Below, in pieces: positions 1 to 6,385 of a stretch of DNA of 6,986 nucleotides (its first letter is position 1; the number at the start of each line of letters is the position of its first letter). This DNA is from RPQK01 sp041946865 (GTDB lineage: Bacteria; Acidobacteriota; UBA6911; RPQK01): positions 1-6,986 of the forward strand of contig JBHGBF010000338.1 of assembly GCA_041946865.1 (NCBI GenBank). Direction: 5' to 3'. The notes beneath the pieces are model-generated. The model was not told the DNA's origin, made no database searches, and saw only the letters and a program-made list of their open reading frames with translations. Made by a program: the position numbers and the translations under genes.

Positions 1-117
1 CCGGGCGAAAATGTTAGTTCGAAACTGCGCCGTGGACCTCCGTGGAAATCCAGGCTAGTATTCTACGGTCAGGTTCGTTTCTTAGGACTTGTTGTTAGGC
101 TTCCGATATTAGGGGGC
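1..117. other. Non-coding left edge with a possible integron core site (GTTAGGC, 94-100)
   Basis: I see no gene here. A GTTAGGC heptamer at 94-100 matches the integron core consensus GTTRRRY and lies 108 bp before the identical heptamer of the attC-like site at 202-208. It could be the right edge of an attI site or of an earlier attC whose left arm I cannot recognise. No paired left arm is evident in bases 1-93, and no integrase gene is in the window, so the assignment is weak. A heptamer alone can occur by chance. Confidence 0.3.
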
Positions 118-208
118 GCCTACGGCGTTCCAGCGGATCGGCCCTGGCTTTGCTTGCATTGATCGTCTGGTGGTCAGGCCGGGCCGACCGCTGAACTCGG
201 CGTTAGGC
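118..208 (+). other. attC-like recombination site 1 (upstream edge of the methyltransferase/ATPase cassette)
   Basis: The right arm ends in the core site GTTAGGC (202-208). The left arm begins GCCTACG (118-124), a degenerate match to the inverse core RYYYAAC. CAGCGG plus TCGGCC (131-143) pairs perfectly with GGCCGACCGCTG (182-193) except for one unpaired A at 137, as expected for the extrahelical base of integron attC hairpins. The rest of the outer arms (118-130 and 194-208) also pair imperfectly. The right arm closely matches that of site 2 near 3903-3995 (shared CCGCTGAACTCG, then CGTTAG). I infer that recombination would fall between G202 and T203. The degenerate left core makes activity uncertain. 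Confidence 0.68.
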
Positions 209-244
209 GGCTCAGGACGAGCTACGCGGATCCCTGAGATACGC

Positions 245-1528
245 ATGAAGCCACGAGACGCATCGAATGGCAGCGGCAGGAAAGACACATTCCCGCACTA
301 CCACGCCGCGCTACCCTGGGACTCGTTTCTCACGGCCGCGGAATTGCGTGACTGCGCAACTGACCACACGCACGGACTGTATACATATCCCGCCCGAATG
401 TCGCCGCCGCTGGCTCGATCCCTAATTCTCGGTCTTACGAACCCAGGGGATCTTGTCGTCGACCCGTTCATCGGCGGAGGGACAACCGCCATTGAAGCTC
501 TGTCGAACGGTCGTCGGATCTTTGGCAGCGACCTTAACTCCCTGGCATGTTTCGTCAGCCTTGCGAAGGCATGGCCTGCCACGCCCAGATCGCTGAAGGC
601 ATTTGCGGAGTGGAGTGCCACCGCTCTGTCCGACCTCTCGCGTGGCCGACCCGTTGCTGAACCACTCGTAACGCAAAGCGGAGCGAAGTACGCCCCACGA
701 ACCCACGGGTTAGTACGGTATCTCAGTGCTGCCGCCCACCGGGTAAAGGAGCCTGGCGCGCGCCGGCTTGCGCTGCTGAGCGTCCTCCGCGCGGCTCAGC
801 TCTGCTTCGATTGCCGTCGGGTGCCACCTACACCATCGGTCCTGTCGCAGCGCTTTCAAGAGACTTCTGAATTGGTACTCGATAAGATGAAGGGATACGC
901 AGCGGCTTGCAGGGAACATCGCTGGCCAGGCGGTCTACGCTGCAGCCTGCGCGTCCTTCAGGCCGATGCTCAGCAGCTCTCGAAGAGGCTGGCTCGTCGG
1001 CTAGATCCGGTGCGGCTGATTCTGACGTCTCCGCCGTACCCCGGGGTTCACGTCCTGTACCACCGGTGGCAAGTCTACGGTCGCAAAGAAACGTCGCTAC
1101 CATATGAACTTCTCGGACTGACGGATGGCTCTTTTGAGAGCCATTATACCTTCGGATCACGTAAGAGGGCCGACGAGGTGTACTTCGACAAACTCACGGC
1201 GGTGTATTCCTCCCTCCGGCCTTTCACGACGCCTTCAACCATCGTGGCCCAGGTTGTCGGCTTTAGCGATCCCGCGCGACAGTTGCTCCGATTTCGCGCT
1301 GCCATGGAGGCGGCTGGTTTCGAGGAGCTAGGCAACCCCGAATCACCGGACGACGTGATCGCAAGACACATCCCCAATCGCAGATGGTACGCCGAGCTTC
1401 CGGCGAGCCGAGGCACCGGCCATGAATTCGTTCTGCTCCATAGTCCTTGCATGACCGGCGCTGGACGGGGCGACGAAGTTGTCGGTCAAGGGTCGCGAGC
1501 GTCTCAGAAAGGGAGAAAGGGGCCATGA
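245..1528 (+). CDS. Amino-type DNA methyltransferase (adenine-N6 or cytosine-N4)
   Basis: Predicted SAM-dependent DNA methyltransferase of 427 residues. Visible motifs are HGLYTYPARMSP at residues 43-54 (a pattern common near the N-terminus of DNA amino-methyltransferases), SAM-binding motif I DPFIGGGTT at 73-81, the following acidic residue D96 in GSDLN, and catalytic motif IV TSPPYP at 261-266. Motif I precedes motif IV by about 190 residues, leaving room for a target-recognition segment between them. The serine in SPPY is frequent in N4-cytosine enzymes but does not exclude N6-adenine activity. The open frame extends upstream to a GTG at 170, but that lies inside the attC-like palindrome, so ATG 245, 37 bp past the core site, is the better start; no strong Shine-Dalgarno precedes it. 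Its stop overlaps the start of the ATPase gene (ATGA), implying co-translation. Target sequence and partner nuclease are not visible. Confidence 0.88.
   Translation: MKPRDASNGSGRKDTFPHYHAALPWDSFLTAAELRDCATDHTHGLYTYPARMSPPLARSLILGLTNPGDLVVDPFIGGGTTAIEALSNGRRIFGSDLNSLACFVSLAKAWPATPRSLKAFAEWSATALSDLSRGRPVAEPLVTQSGAKYAPRTHGLVRYLSAAAHRVKEPGARRLALLSVLRAAQLCFDCRRVPPTPSVLSQRFQETSELVLDKMKGYAAACREHRWPGGLRCSLRVLQADAQQLSKRLARRLDPVRLILTSPPYPGVHVLYHRWQVYGRKETSLPYELLGLTDGSFESHYTFGSRKRADEVYFDKLTAVYSSLRPFTTPSTIVAQVVGFSDPARQLLRFRAAMEAAGFEELGNPESPDDVIARHIPNRRWYAELPASRGTGHEFVLLHSPCMTGAGRGDEVVGQGSRASQKGRKGP
1511..1524 (+). promoter_or_regulatory. Ribosome binding site that fixes the GHKL ATPase start at 1525
   Basis: A purine-rich GGGAGAAAGGGG tract ends just before ATG 1525, with GGGAG about nine bases upstream of the start. 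The ATG overlaps the methyltransferase TGA as ATGA. The open frame reaches back to ATG 1447, but that codon lies well inside the methyltransferase and lacks a comparable tract. Confidence 0.6.
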
Positions 1529-3855
1529 CAGCCAAGAACCGCGATCTATGCCTTCGTCTCCTGAAGGCCGAGACAGAGGACGAGGTTGTTTCCGCACTGC
1601 GGAGTTGCGGGTTCTGGGATGACCGGTCGCTTTGGAGGCCATATGGAGACATCTCTAATAACCGAGGCGTGGTTGGGAACCAGCAAAGTTCCCCAGTCGC
1701 GGCGCTGGTGGAGAAGTTGGTCAATTCCATCGACGCCGTGCTGATTGCTGAATGCCGGAGACGGGGCATAGATCCTGCAGGAGCGGATGCTCCCGGGACT
1801 ATGCAGGCAGCCGTAGAGCGCTTCCTTGGCATCCGCGATGGTCGAGTCCAAAACCTTGATCCAGGTTCGCGTGCCCGATACGCAGAGAGAATCCGGCTGG
1901 TCGCCTGTGGAACCAAGGAGCAACCCAGCTACCTGATAGTGGACGACGGGGAGGGCCAATCGCCGGACGACTTTCCCGACACTCTCCTCTCGCTTCTTCG
2001 TGAGAATAAGACCGCAATCCCATTCGTCCAGGGAAAGTTCAACATGGGTGCAACCGGGGTTCTGCAGTTTGCCGGTACGCATAGCTTCCAGCTTGTGATC
2101 TCCAGGAGACAGCCAGACCTTCTGTTGGCGACGTCGGCCTCATCATCGCGTGGTCACCACTGGGGATTCACGCTCATTCGGCGCCTTGACCCCGGTGGCT
2201 CTCAACCCCAAACGATGTACGTGTATCTGGCCCCCAATGGTCAGGTCCTCTCGTTTGAGAGCGACAGGCTACCTGTTCTGCCAGGACGATACCCGGAGGC
2301 CTACGTTGGAGAGCTTTCGGCTGGAACGTGTATCAAGCTGTGGAATTACAAATTCCCCGGTCGCCTCAAGACGATCGCTACGCTGGATCTTAGATACGCC
2401 CTGGAACGACACCTTCAGGATCCCGCGCTCCCGATCAGGATCCACGAGCGGCGATCAGGTTATCGAGCGCACTCCTACGACGCCACGATGGCCGGACTCT
2501 GCTCCGTCCTCGCAGACGACAGGGATCGGATCGAGCCCGGGCTTGATACCGGCGGACCTATGGAAGTCGCAGTTGTCGGGCAGGTCCAGGTGCGGCTCGT
2601 GGTGCTCAAGGAAGCCGAGGACGAGGGGCGCGCAGGATCGGAGAGGTATGCCGGTGGCGTGTTCTTCAACGTCAACGGGCAACTGCACAGCGAGTTGGGC
2701 AGCGACTTCATCGCTCGCCGCACGAAGCTCGACTACATAGCGAAGGACATGATCGTTATAGTCGACTGCACAGCGCTACCTCAGAGAACACGCGAGGATT
2801 TATTCCTCGCCTCTCGCGATCGAATGCGCCACTGCCAGGAACGAACCGCATTGGAGGATGCGATCGTCGAATACTTGAAGGATCACCAAGGGCTCCGGGA
2901 ACTCAACGCCCGCCGACGTCAGGCGCGGCTTCAGTCACGCTCCGAGGAAGATACGTCGGCGGTGATCCAGGCTCTCGTTCGTGCTGATCCGACCCTCGCC
3001 GCTGTCTTCGGCAAAGGGGAGAAGATCAAGGTACCCATCGGACCGCTCCCTGAGCCGGAGCCATACGCCGGGAAGCAGTTTCCGACGTTCTTCAGGATTC
3101 GAGGTGAACCCAAGTCCGGCTTGGTCAAGACATGCCCGTTGAACCGCACGTGCCGAGTGGAATTCGAGACGGACGCTGCCAATGACTACTTCTCAAGGTC
3201 CACTGACCCCGGTCGACTGGAAGTCCGAGGGGCTCCAAGCCGTGTCGGCAGCGTTCATCTGTGGAACGGGAAGGCGCTGCTGCGCTTCGCCCCGCCCGCT
3301 TCGTGCAGCCCGGGAGACCAGTTGCGCGTCGAGGTCGTCGTATCTGATGTCTCGCGCGTAACTCCATTTAAGTCGAGCTTCGTCATGAAGGTCGAGCCAG
3401 AAGCGCCGCCATCGCCGCCTGGGCCACCACCGCCGCCTCCGGGAGCTTCGCTCGCCGGGTTCCCAAGCATCATCGAAGTCCGGCAGGAACAGTGGGCAAT
3501 GCACGGCTTTGATGAGACGTCGGCCCTGGAGCTGAAGTACGGTGACGACGAAGCCATTGACATGTACATCAACATGGACAACCTGCACTTGCGGAACGAG
3601 ATTGCCCGCCGCCGGGGTGTCGATCCCGAGCTCCTGCGGTACTGGTTCAAATACGGCTTGTGCCTGCTCACCCTCGGCATGCTATACCAGTACCGGCGGT
3701 CGGCGGCGGCGACCAATGAAACGTCGAGAGGTGAGAACGGGGAGGATGCTGAGGTGGAGGCCTTCCGGACGATCGCGGCAGCATCTCGAGGTCTGGCAGT
3801 AACTGTGATCCCCGCCATTTTGCAGCTTGGGAAAGGCAAAAACGATCCGCAATAA
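1525..3855 (+). CDS. Large GHKL (HATPase/Bergerat-fold) ATPase, MutL/MORC-like, linked to the methyltransferase
   Basis: Protein of 776 residues from ATG 1525. The N-terminal ATP-binding region has the GHKL signature: N-box ALVEKLVNSIDAVL with E63, N67 and D70; DDGEG at 140-144 (the DxGxG motif); and the lid glycines GKFNMGATG at 170-178. A region around residues 380-434 follows, with an NGQ at 384-386 and RDRM at 431-434, plausibly the transducer-like domain next to the ATPase. After a charged, Arg-rich helical stretch (about 445-480) comes a beta-rich segment (about 530-625), a proline linker PPSPPGPPPPPPG (628-640), and a helical C-terminal domain (about 679-720). There are no histidine-kinase H-box or receiver motifs and no signal peptide, so a sensor kinase is unlikely. 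GHKL ATPases coupled to restriction-modification genes are known and related to MutL and MORC. I infer a DNA-surveillance or effector ATPase working with the methyltransferase. No nuclease motif is recognised, so the effector activity is open. Confidence 0.85.
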   Translation: MTAKNRDLCLRLLKAETEDEVVSALRSCGFWDDRSLWRPYGDISNNRGVVGNQQSSPVAALVEKLVNSIDAVLIAECRRRGIDPAGADAPGTMQAAVERFLGIRDGRVQNLDPGSRARYAERIRLVACGTKEQPSYLIVDDGEGQSPDDFPDTLLSLLRENKTAIPFVQGKFNMGATGVLQFAGTHSFQLVISRRQPDLLLATSASSSRGHHWGFTLIRRLDPGGSQPQTMYVYLAPNGQVLSFESDRLPVLPGRYPEAYVGELSAGTCIKLWNYKFPGRLKTIATLDLRYALERHLQDPALPIRIHERRSGYRAHSYDATMAGLCSVLADDRDRIEPGLDTGGPMEVAVVGQVQVRLVVLKEAEDEGRAGSERYAGGVFFNVNGQLHSELGSDFIARRTKLDYIAKDMIVIVDCTALPQRTREDLFLASRDRMRHCQERTALEDAIVEYLKDHQGLRELNARRRQARLQSRSEEDTSAVIQALVRADPTLAAVFGKGEKIKVPIGPLPEPEPYAGKQFPTFFRIRGEPKSGLVKTCPLNRTCRVEFETDAANDYFSRSTDPGRLEVRGAPSRVGSVHLWNGKALLRFAPPASCSPGDQLRVEVVVSDVSRVTPFKSSFVMKVEPEAPPSPPGPPPPPPGASLAGFPSIIEVRQEQWAMHGFDETSALELKYGDDEAIDMYINMDNLHLRNEIARRRGVDPELLRYWFKYGLCLLTLGMLYQYRRSAAATNETSRGENGEDAEVEAFRTIAAASRGLAVTVIPAILQLGKGKNDPQ

Positions 3856-3902
3856 TTGTTCACGGGCGTATGCCGTCAGTCGGACATGTAGACATTCAGG
3901 CC

Positions 3903-3995
3903 GGCTAACGCACGTTGCAGCGGACCCGGCCACGGGACGATTCGAGTAATCGATAGAGCGGTGGCGTGGCCGGGCCGCTGAACTCGACGTTAGTC
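3903..3995 (+). other. attC-like recombination site 2 (downstream edge of the methyltransferase/ATPase cassette)
   Basis: This is a strong imperfect palindrome 47 bp after the ATPase stop. The left arm starts GGCTAAC (3903-3909) and the right arm ends GTTAGTC (3989-3995). CAGCGGACCCGGCCACG (3918-3934) pairs with CGTGGCCGGGCCGCTG (3965-3980) over 16 base pairs, with one bulged A at 3924 in the same position as in site 1. The apical region carries its own small stem, CGATT (3938-3942) and AATCG (3948-3952), around a five-base loop. These fit integron attC architecture (paired arms, extrahelical base, variable terminal structure). The trailing TTAGTC deviates from the usual TTRRRY, so what follows may not be a standard cassette. 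A transcription terminator could share the hairpin, but no T-run follows. Confidence 0.75.
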
Positions 3996-4060
3996 GCGAC
4001 ACGAGGTCGCGTGATTGTATGTGCTGCAAGGGAGGTTTTAACCAGACCGGACAGCACCTT
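3996..4060. other. Short non-coding segment between attC-like site 2 and the intron-like region
   Basis: It contains no gene. A perfect six-base-pair stem CGCGAC/GTCGCG (3995-4000 and 4006-4011) surrounds a five-base loop immediately after the attC-like core. It lacks a T-tract and so is not a convincing terminator. Confidence 0.35.
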
Positions 4061-4423
4061 GTGTGTTCCCACAAGTCCCTGGGAGGACATGCTGCCGTCG
4101 CGCTGTTGACGGGGTGTGAAGCTCCTCCGACAACGTATCCGAAGGGGAGGAAATCGTGAGAGGACCTCCCAGCTGGAAGCTCCATCCGGTGAAGGGCCGG
4201 GGAGGGGGGATAGGGTGAAAATAATTGAAGGACTGTACGCATCGTCAGAAAGTACCGACCTAAGGGGCTGACAGGTCGAAGGCCTGCTTCCCTGTGCTTG
4301 CAGGCGTGGGCGGGAGGTTGCCGGGCGCTAACGTCCCGGCACGGAATCAGAGGCAGTACCGCCACCGGTGTACAGGTTCCACCTAAGTCTCCTGGAGACA
4401 ATCACGAGGAACGTGGAAAGGTC
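4061..4423 (+). mobile_element. Probable 5' remnant (domain I) of a group II intron
   Basis: From GTGTG at 4061, matching the GTGYG group II intron 5' end, the sequence is purine-rich, non-coding and full of short pairing segments, as in intron domain I. Features reminiscent of bacterial group II introns are CCGAAGGGGAGG then GCTGGAAGC (4138-4182 region), the arms TTCCAC and GTGGAA around 4377-4418, and the nested palindrome GTCTCCTGGAGAC (4387-4399). I see no intron reverse transcriptase and no domain V hairpin anywhere in the window, so only a 5' piece remains, cut near the 13-bp repeats. Some group IIC introns insert at integron attC sites, which fits the position just after an attC-like site, but I cannot assign the class. 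It could instead be another structured RNA. Confidence 0.45.
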
Positions 4424-4463
4424 GTGAAGGGTGTCAGTGAAGGGTGTCAGGTGAAGGGTGTCA
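4424..4463 (+). repeat. Three copies of a 13-bp direct repeat (GTGAAGGGTGTCA)
   Basis: Exact copies lie at 4424-4436, 4437-4449 and 4451-4463; the third is offset by one extra G. They sit where the intron-like sequence ends and the zeta-like coding frame becomes recognisable, suggesting a rearrangement or slippage junction. The open-frame start at GTG 4444 falls inside them, which argues against it being a genuine start. Confidence 0.85.
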
Positions 4464-4917
4464 GAGCTTCAATTTTCAGTTTTCTGACCAGCGAACGACA
4501 AGGACGAAACGCCTGATGCTTCGGCGGATCCATCAGTTGGCAGCCCAGAACGCGGACTTTGCCTTCGAAACGACCCTGGCGTCTCGCACTTTCGTCCCGC
4601 TCTTACGGTTCTGGAAAGAGAACGGCTACGATGTGAACCTCCTCTTCATTTGGCTGAGCTCAGCGGAGTTGGCAATTGAAAGGGTAAGGTCACGGGTCAG
4701 CGCCGGAGGCCATGCGATCGACGAGGCCGTGATCGTGCGGCGGTACCGGAAGGGCTTGAAGAACCTGGTTTCTCTCTATCTGCCCATCGCCGACAAGTGG
4801 TCGGTCTTTGACAACTCTGCACGGGAACCCGCGCTCATTGCCAAACGATCTCCCGGCGGGGAGCTGATGGTGTATGATGAAGGCGTATGGACCCGGATCC
4901 TGAAAGAAGGCCGGTGA
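4444..4917 (+). pseudogene. Zeta-toxin-like P-loop kinase, 5'-truncated (ATP-binding loop missing)
   Basis: The 157-residue frame matches the C-terminal two-thirds of zeta-toxin/predicted-kinase proteins: RLMLRRIHQLAAQNADF, then FETTLASRT, a strand-helix segment LLFIWLSSAELAIERVRSRV, GGHAIDEAVIVRRYRKGL, and a late FDNSA. Full family members begin with a GPNGAGKTT-like P-loop and an Asn-Ala-Asp segment. Neither is here, because the first 20 or so residues come from the 13-bp repeats and junction sequence. Loss of the Walker A motif predicts no kinase activity. Zeta/PezT toxins phosphorylate UDP-sugars; other members are less clear. The 3' end is intact and overlaps a small gene. I read it as a remnant whose 5' end was replaced by intron-like sequence. 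An active protein would need a different upstream start carrying a P-loop, and none is seen. Confidence 0.72.
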
Positions 4918-5096
4918 GGAAGGCCGACGAAGACGACGTTCTGCGAAAATTCGAGATTGGTGTACGTCGGGGTGTGGCCAGGGCTTTGGAGGAACACCGA
5001 AAGGCCGGCCGCAGCATTGTGGTTTGGGAAGATGGAAAAATCGTGTGGATTCCCCCGGAACAGATCCCGCCCTTGGTCGACGAATCGAGCAAGTAA
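4887..5096 (+). CDS. Small hypothetical protein, probable partner of the zeta-like kinase
   Basis: This encodes 69 residues from ATG 4887, or 60 from GTG 4914. The GTG overlaps the kinase TGA as GTGA with AGAAGG just upstream, so it may be the real start. The acidic N-terminus leads into a helix (VRRGVARALEEHRKAG) and a short strand-rich end (SIVVWEDGKIVWIPPEQIP). Small proteins with this shape, an EH-K-G helix followed by a VWxDGKVVWIPPE-type tail, recur next to zeta-like kinases. I infer a cognate antitoxin or accessory factor. The family has no proven function that I can cite. It appears intact even though the kinase has lost its P-loop, so it may be an orphan. Confidence 0.6.
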   Translation: MDPDPERRPVRKADEDDVLRKFEIGVRRGVARALEEHRKAGRSIVVWEDGKIVWIPPEQIPPLVDESSK

Positions 5097-5167
5097 TAGC
5101 CGGTCGGCTTCTCGTCCGAGTGGCTCCATTTTGGCTCCATTAAGAAATCGAATTTGGCCGATTCTGT

Positions 5168-5244
5168 GAAACTGCATGTTCTGTATAGACGGGAATAGAC
5201 GCCATAGACGCTAAATTCTGTATAGACAATCGAGATGCAGTTTC
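5168..5244. repeat. Direct and inverted repeats beside the tRNA fragment (possible recombinase sites)
   Basis: TTCTGTATAGAC occurs exactly at 5179-5190 and 5216-5227, and ATAGAC recurs between them at 5195-5200 and 5204-5209. GAAACTGCAT (5168-5177) is the exact inverted complement of ATGCAGTTTC (5235-5244), and the right copy runs into the anticodon loop of the tRNA fragment. Repeats of this kind flank tyrosine-integrase attachment cores, where direct repeats act as arm sites. This role is inferred from arrangement only. Confidence 0.55.
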
Positions 5245-5286
5245 CCAAGCTGGACGTCGTGGGTTCGAGTCCCATCTCCCGCTCCA
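5237..5286 (+). tRNA. tRNA-Gly(CCC) 3' half (partial; probable attachment-site duplicate)
   Basis: The sequence folds as the 3' half of a tRNA. It has an anticodon loop TTCCCAA (5242-5248) with anticodon CCC, a mostly paired anticodon stem, a five-base variable region, the T-arm GTGGG-TTCGAGT-CCCAT (5259-5275), the 3' acceptor strand CTCCCGC (5276-5282), discriminator T and encoded CCA (5284-5286). U73 and CCC indicate glycine. No D-arm or matching 5' acceptor strand (GCGGGAG) lies upstream, so the gene is not functional here. A 3' end starting at the anticodon loop is the usual duplicate left when an integrative element inserts into a tRNA gene. The element would then lie to the left, with flanking DNA to the right. 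Confidence 0.78.
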
Positions 5287-5528
5287 ATGATTTCAATAGG
5301 TTAGGTGGATTGTCCATTTTCTGCTCCAAAACTACTCCATTTGGCTAATAAGTTTAGATCTTACTAACATTTGGGGGAACAGGACAAAAGGGGTGCCATT
5401 GTTCGGTACCGGACCGCGCTCATTCCATCGCGCCACACGGCACAGTCTGAGTTTGCAAATTCCCTAAAAACGCGACAAAACACACCGATAATATACCCCA
5501 GTCACTGCTGATTCTCGGTACACTACGC
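5287..5528. other. Intergenic region between the tRNA fragment and the AbiEi remnant
   Basis: No gene is seen on either strand. The tract is AT-richer than its surroundings. It contains CGGTACCG (5404-5411) and a TAATAT hexamer (5489-5494) that could be a -10 element for the AbiE locus, but I find no convincing -35 at the right spacing. The minus-strand open frame crossing its left end is a readthrough of the tRNA antisense strand. Confidence 0.4.
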
Positions 5529-5576
5529 ATGCCCGAATTCTCCGTACAGGAGACGTTGATCAGACTGGATGCACCA

Positions 5577-6385
5577 ATGACCCGAAAAACTGAGCGCTTT
5601 TCTTCGCGTGCACGGGAACGGCTTTCGGCGGTACTGCAGACCGCCAAGGATCTGGTCACCATTGAAGATGCCATGAAGGCTCTCTCTCGACCGACACGCA
5701 GCAGCCAAGGTATTGTCCAGATGGAAATACCAGGGATGGCTCAAGCGGGTCGGTCGTGGAATCTACGCGCCCATCCCCCTCGATGCCTCCACAACCGAGC
5801 AGGTGCTGAAGGACCCTTGGGTGCTCGTTCCAGCACTGTTCGCGCCCGCGTACGTTGGCGGTTGGACGGCCGCCGAACACTGGGATCTGACGGAACAGCT
5901 TTTTAATAGCATCTTTGTCTATACCGCTCGGCCGTTTCGCAGCAAACAACAATCAGTACAAGGGGTGAATTTCATGCTCAAGCGCGTTTCGGAAGACGCG
6001 CTTTTTGGCATCCGCACAGTCTGGCGTGGTCAGGCACGGGTTTCCGTTTCAGAGAAACATCGCACTATCGTGGATCTTCTATCCGGATCCGACAACGGGC
6101 GGAGGCATACGCCGCGCACTGTCTTAGGAATTATCTGAGGGATCCCGAAGCCGATACCGTTACTCTCGTACGGTATGCGGAGAAACTGGGCAACGGCGCG
6201 GTTTTCAAACGCCTCGGATTTTTGGTTTCTGGGATGCCTGACTATGAGTCACTACCGAATCGTGCCAAGCACGTCTGACCGAGGGCAACGCAAAACTCGA
6301 TCCCCAAATGCCGTCTCGTCGACTGGTTAAGAAGTGGCGCCTCTGGATCCCCAAGAACTGGGGAATGGAGGACGCGCGTGATTGA
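5577..6385 (+). pseudogene. abiEi: AbiEi-type antitoxin/transcriptional regulator, frameshifted
   Basis: AbiEi proteins are winged-helix repressors that neutralise AbiEii toxins (type IV toxin-antitoxin). Here the homologous reading is scattered over three frames. The N-terminus (KTERFSSRARERLSAVL) runs to a CT run at 5680-5688. The frame then shifts to give DRHAAAKVLSRWKYQGWL and the wing-like VGRGIYAPIP, followed by YVGGWTAAEHWDL. Near 6098-6125 it passes through a short stretch (GGIRRALS), then returns to the first frame for RNYLRDPEADTVTL and GNGAVFKRLGFLVSG up to TGA 6276. A last shift gives ARLTEGNAKLDPQMPSRRL and WRLWIPKNW, ending at TGA 6383. The final stop overlaps the AbiEii start by eight bases, the expected operon coupling. 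Restoring one CT unit would repair the first shift. An upstream in-frame ATG at 5529 is an alternative start. About four frameshifts indicate decay, unless the assembly is faulty. Confidence 0.8.

Noticed and set aside
170..244. Upstream GTG start (170) for the methyltransferase
   Set aside because: It lies inside the attC-like palindrome, and the encoded residues are just a translation of the recombination site. ATG 245 follows the core directly.
1447..1524. ATG 1447 as the start of the GHKL ATPase
   Set aside because: It would overlap the methyltransferase by about 80 bases without a ribosome site, whereas ATG 1525 has a purine-rich tract and a classic ATGA overlap.
1263..1916. Minus-strand open frame of 217 codons
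   Set aside because: It is a shadow of the methyltransferase and ATPase genes in GC-rich DNA, with low-complexity Arg/Ser/Pro composition and no motifs.
3682..4401. Minus-strand open frame of 239 codons spanning the ATPase end, attC-like site and intron-like region
   Set aside because: It crosses a structured recombination site and non-coding RNA-like sequence, and its translation has no recognisable domain.
4298..4516. Plus-strand open frame of 72 codons in the intron-like region
   Set aside because: It runs through hairpin-rich sequence and the 13-bp repeats, and no protein family is apparent.
5185..5227. ATAGAC repeats as a small CRISPR array
   Set aside because: The units are 6-12 bp with irregular spacing and there are no spacers of uniform length; recombinase arm sites fit better.
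4835..5329. Minus-strand open frame of 164 codons over the tRNA fragment
   Set aside because: Its GLEPTTSSLG segment is the well-known artefact of translating the antisense strand of a tRNA 3' end. The rest is antisense to the zeta partner and shows no integrase or other family features.
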